The notes under the pieces were generated by a model. The model saw only the letters and a program-made list of their open reading frames with translations. It searched no databases and was not told the origin of the DNA. This document shows positions 14,367-15,061 of a stretch of 15,061 nucleotides of DNA, piece after piece (position 1 is the first letter of the stretch; the number at the start of each line of letters is the position of its first letter). The stretch lies in contig JAISDV010000104.1 of NCBI GenBank assembly GCA_031264545.1, positions 1 through 15,061 on the forward strand, given 5' to 3'. The DNA comes from Oscillospiraceae bacterium. Its GTDB lineage: Bacteria > Bacillota > Clostridia > Oscillospirales > Oscillospiraceae. A program made the translations under genes and the position numbers.

Positions 14367-15061
14367 ATGCTTAAATCTAAAATTATTGCCTGTCTGGCCG
14401 CGGTTGTGCTTTTATCCGCGTGCGCGCCGTCCGCTGATGAAAATTTGTATGACACCTTGATGGATGATTTGTTGCCCTCGCCAAGCATACAAACGCAGGA
14501 GGGAGAGCAGAGAAGACTCACAGTTAGCAGCGTGGGTTTTGACAATCCCGCAACAAACACCCTGAAAAATCACACTTTGGCATATATGGCGTTGCATCCG
14601 GACGTCTTGATAGCGCTTGATATTCTCGACCCCTTTGATCCTGATATTAACTCAAAGCTGGCGGCCGCACTTATGGCGGGGAGCGCCGCGGATATCGTTT
14701 CATTCTATCCGGACATCAACACGGTGCAATTTATGAATGAGGGATATTTTGCAGATATTTATGATCTCATGCGCGCTGATGCGGCTTTTAATAAAGAGGA
14801 TTATTTCATGAATATCCTTTCCGCCGTTGAAACAGACGGCAAGCTCTTTGGCCTCTGTACAGATTTCTATCCTTACAGCTTGTTTATGATGAAAAACACT
14901 TTCCCGGAGGAATTTGTCTCCTTGTTTGAAGAGTCGGAGACTCTCAGCTACATAGATGTCCTGAAAATGTACGTAAAAATGCGCGGAGACGCTTACCTCG
15001 GCGATGGTGTCGGCCTTTTTGAGGACTACGCCCCGACAAACGTTTTTGCTTTTATAGATCG
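14367..15061 (+). CDS. Extracellular solute-binding lipoprotein, N-terminal part
   Basis: The first 231 residues are visible and the window end cuts the gene. A lipoprotein signal (MLKSKIIACLAAVVLLSAC) ends in the lipobox LSAC, with lipidated C19. After a disordered stretch, the pattern matches family 1 solute-binding proteins of ABC sugar importers: HPDVLIALDIL, then NSKLAAALMAGSAADIVSFYPDIN, then NEGYFADIYDLMRADAAFNKEDYF, then AVETDGKLFGLCTDFYPYSLFMMK. ATG 14367 has AGAGGG six bases upstream. Leucine codons TTG and TTA and other A/T-ending codons are frequent, unlike the strongly GC-biased genes before it, suggesting different ancestry. Ligand and permeases are not visible. It could also be a solute-binding protein adapted to signalling. 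Confidence 0.82.
   Translation, partial: MLKSKIIACLAAVVLLSACAPSADENLYDTLMDDLLPSPSIQTQEGEQRRLTVSSVGFDNPATNTLKNHTLAYMALHPDVLIALDILDPFDPDINSKLAAALMAGSAADIVSFYPDINTVQFMNEGYFADIYDLMRADAAFNKEDYFMNILSAVETDGKLFGLCTDFYPYSLFMMKNTFPEEFVSLFEESETLSYIDVLKMYVKMRGDAYLGDGVGLFEDYAPTNVFAFID

Noticed and set aside
14339..14597. Minus-strand small frames near the lipoprotein start
   Set aside because: They are antisense to the lipoprotein gene, which has a clear ribosome site, signal sequence and lipobox.

Overview
The window looks like a chromosomal housekeeping region of a GC-rich member of the Clostridia, most like the Oscillospirales/Ruminococcaceae-type gut lineages. This rests on gene content and order (yggS-sepF-divIVA-ileS and miaB-mutS / mutL-miaA-hfq), Gram-positive ribosome binding sites (AAAGGG, GGAGG, AAGGAG) and strong GC bias at third codon positions. 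That bias also opens very long false reading frames opposite the real genes. Species cannot be fixed from the sequence alone.

Layout. From 1 to about 9300 every gene is on the minus strand. Read in transcription order from 9299 down, they are mutL, miaA, hfq, a membrane-anchored HlyD-like adaptor protein, yggS (PLP homeostasis), sepF, divIVA and ileS (C-terminal part cut off by the window start). From 9535 to the end every gene is on the plus strand: miaB, mutS, a CPBP-family intramembrane protease overlapping mutS by one base, and the first 231 residues of a solute-binding lipoprotein. The two arms diverge from a 235-base region (9300-9534), which holds a good extended -10 for miaB, a plausible -10 for mutL, and a repeated TACAGTA motif overlapping the latter.

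Function. The outward-facing core combines DNA mismatch repair (MutS, MutL) with tRNA position-37 modification (MiaA adds isopentenyl to A37, MiaB methylthiolates it) and the RNA chaperone Hfq. The second minus-strand block combines cell division and polar growth (SepF, DivIVA) with YggS and isoleucyl-tRNA synthetase. All these genes look intact except the two cut by the window edges.

Points that stand out: the usual collinear miaB-mutS-mutL-miaA-hfq order is split into divergent arms; ylmG and ylmH, which often lie between sepF and divIVA, are missing; a run of four hairpins separates hfq from the adaptor gene; several minus-strand leaders carry short GC-rich hairpins; and base composition and codon use change abruptly at the final lipoprotein gene. 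No tRNA, rRNA, CRISPR array, insertion sequence or phage gene was seen, and no gap between genes exceeds 235 bases. I found no convincing new multi-gene system; the novelty candidates are modest and mainly non-coding.
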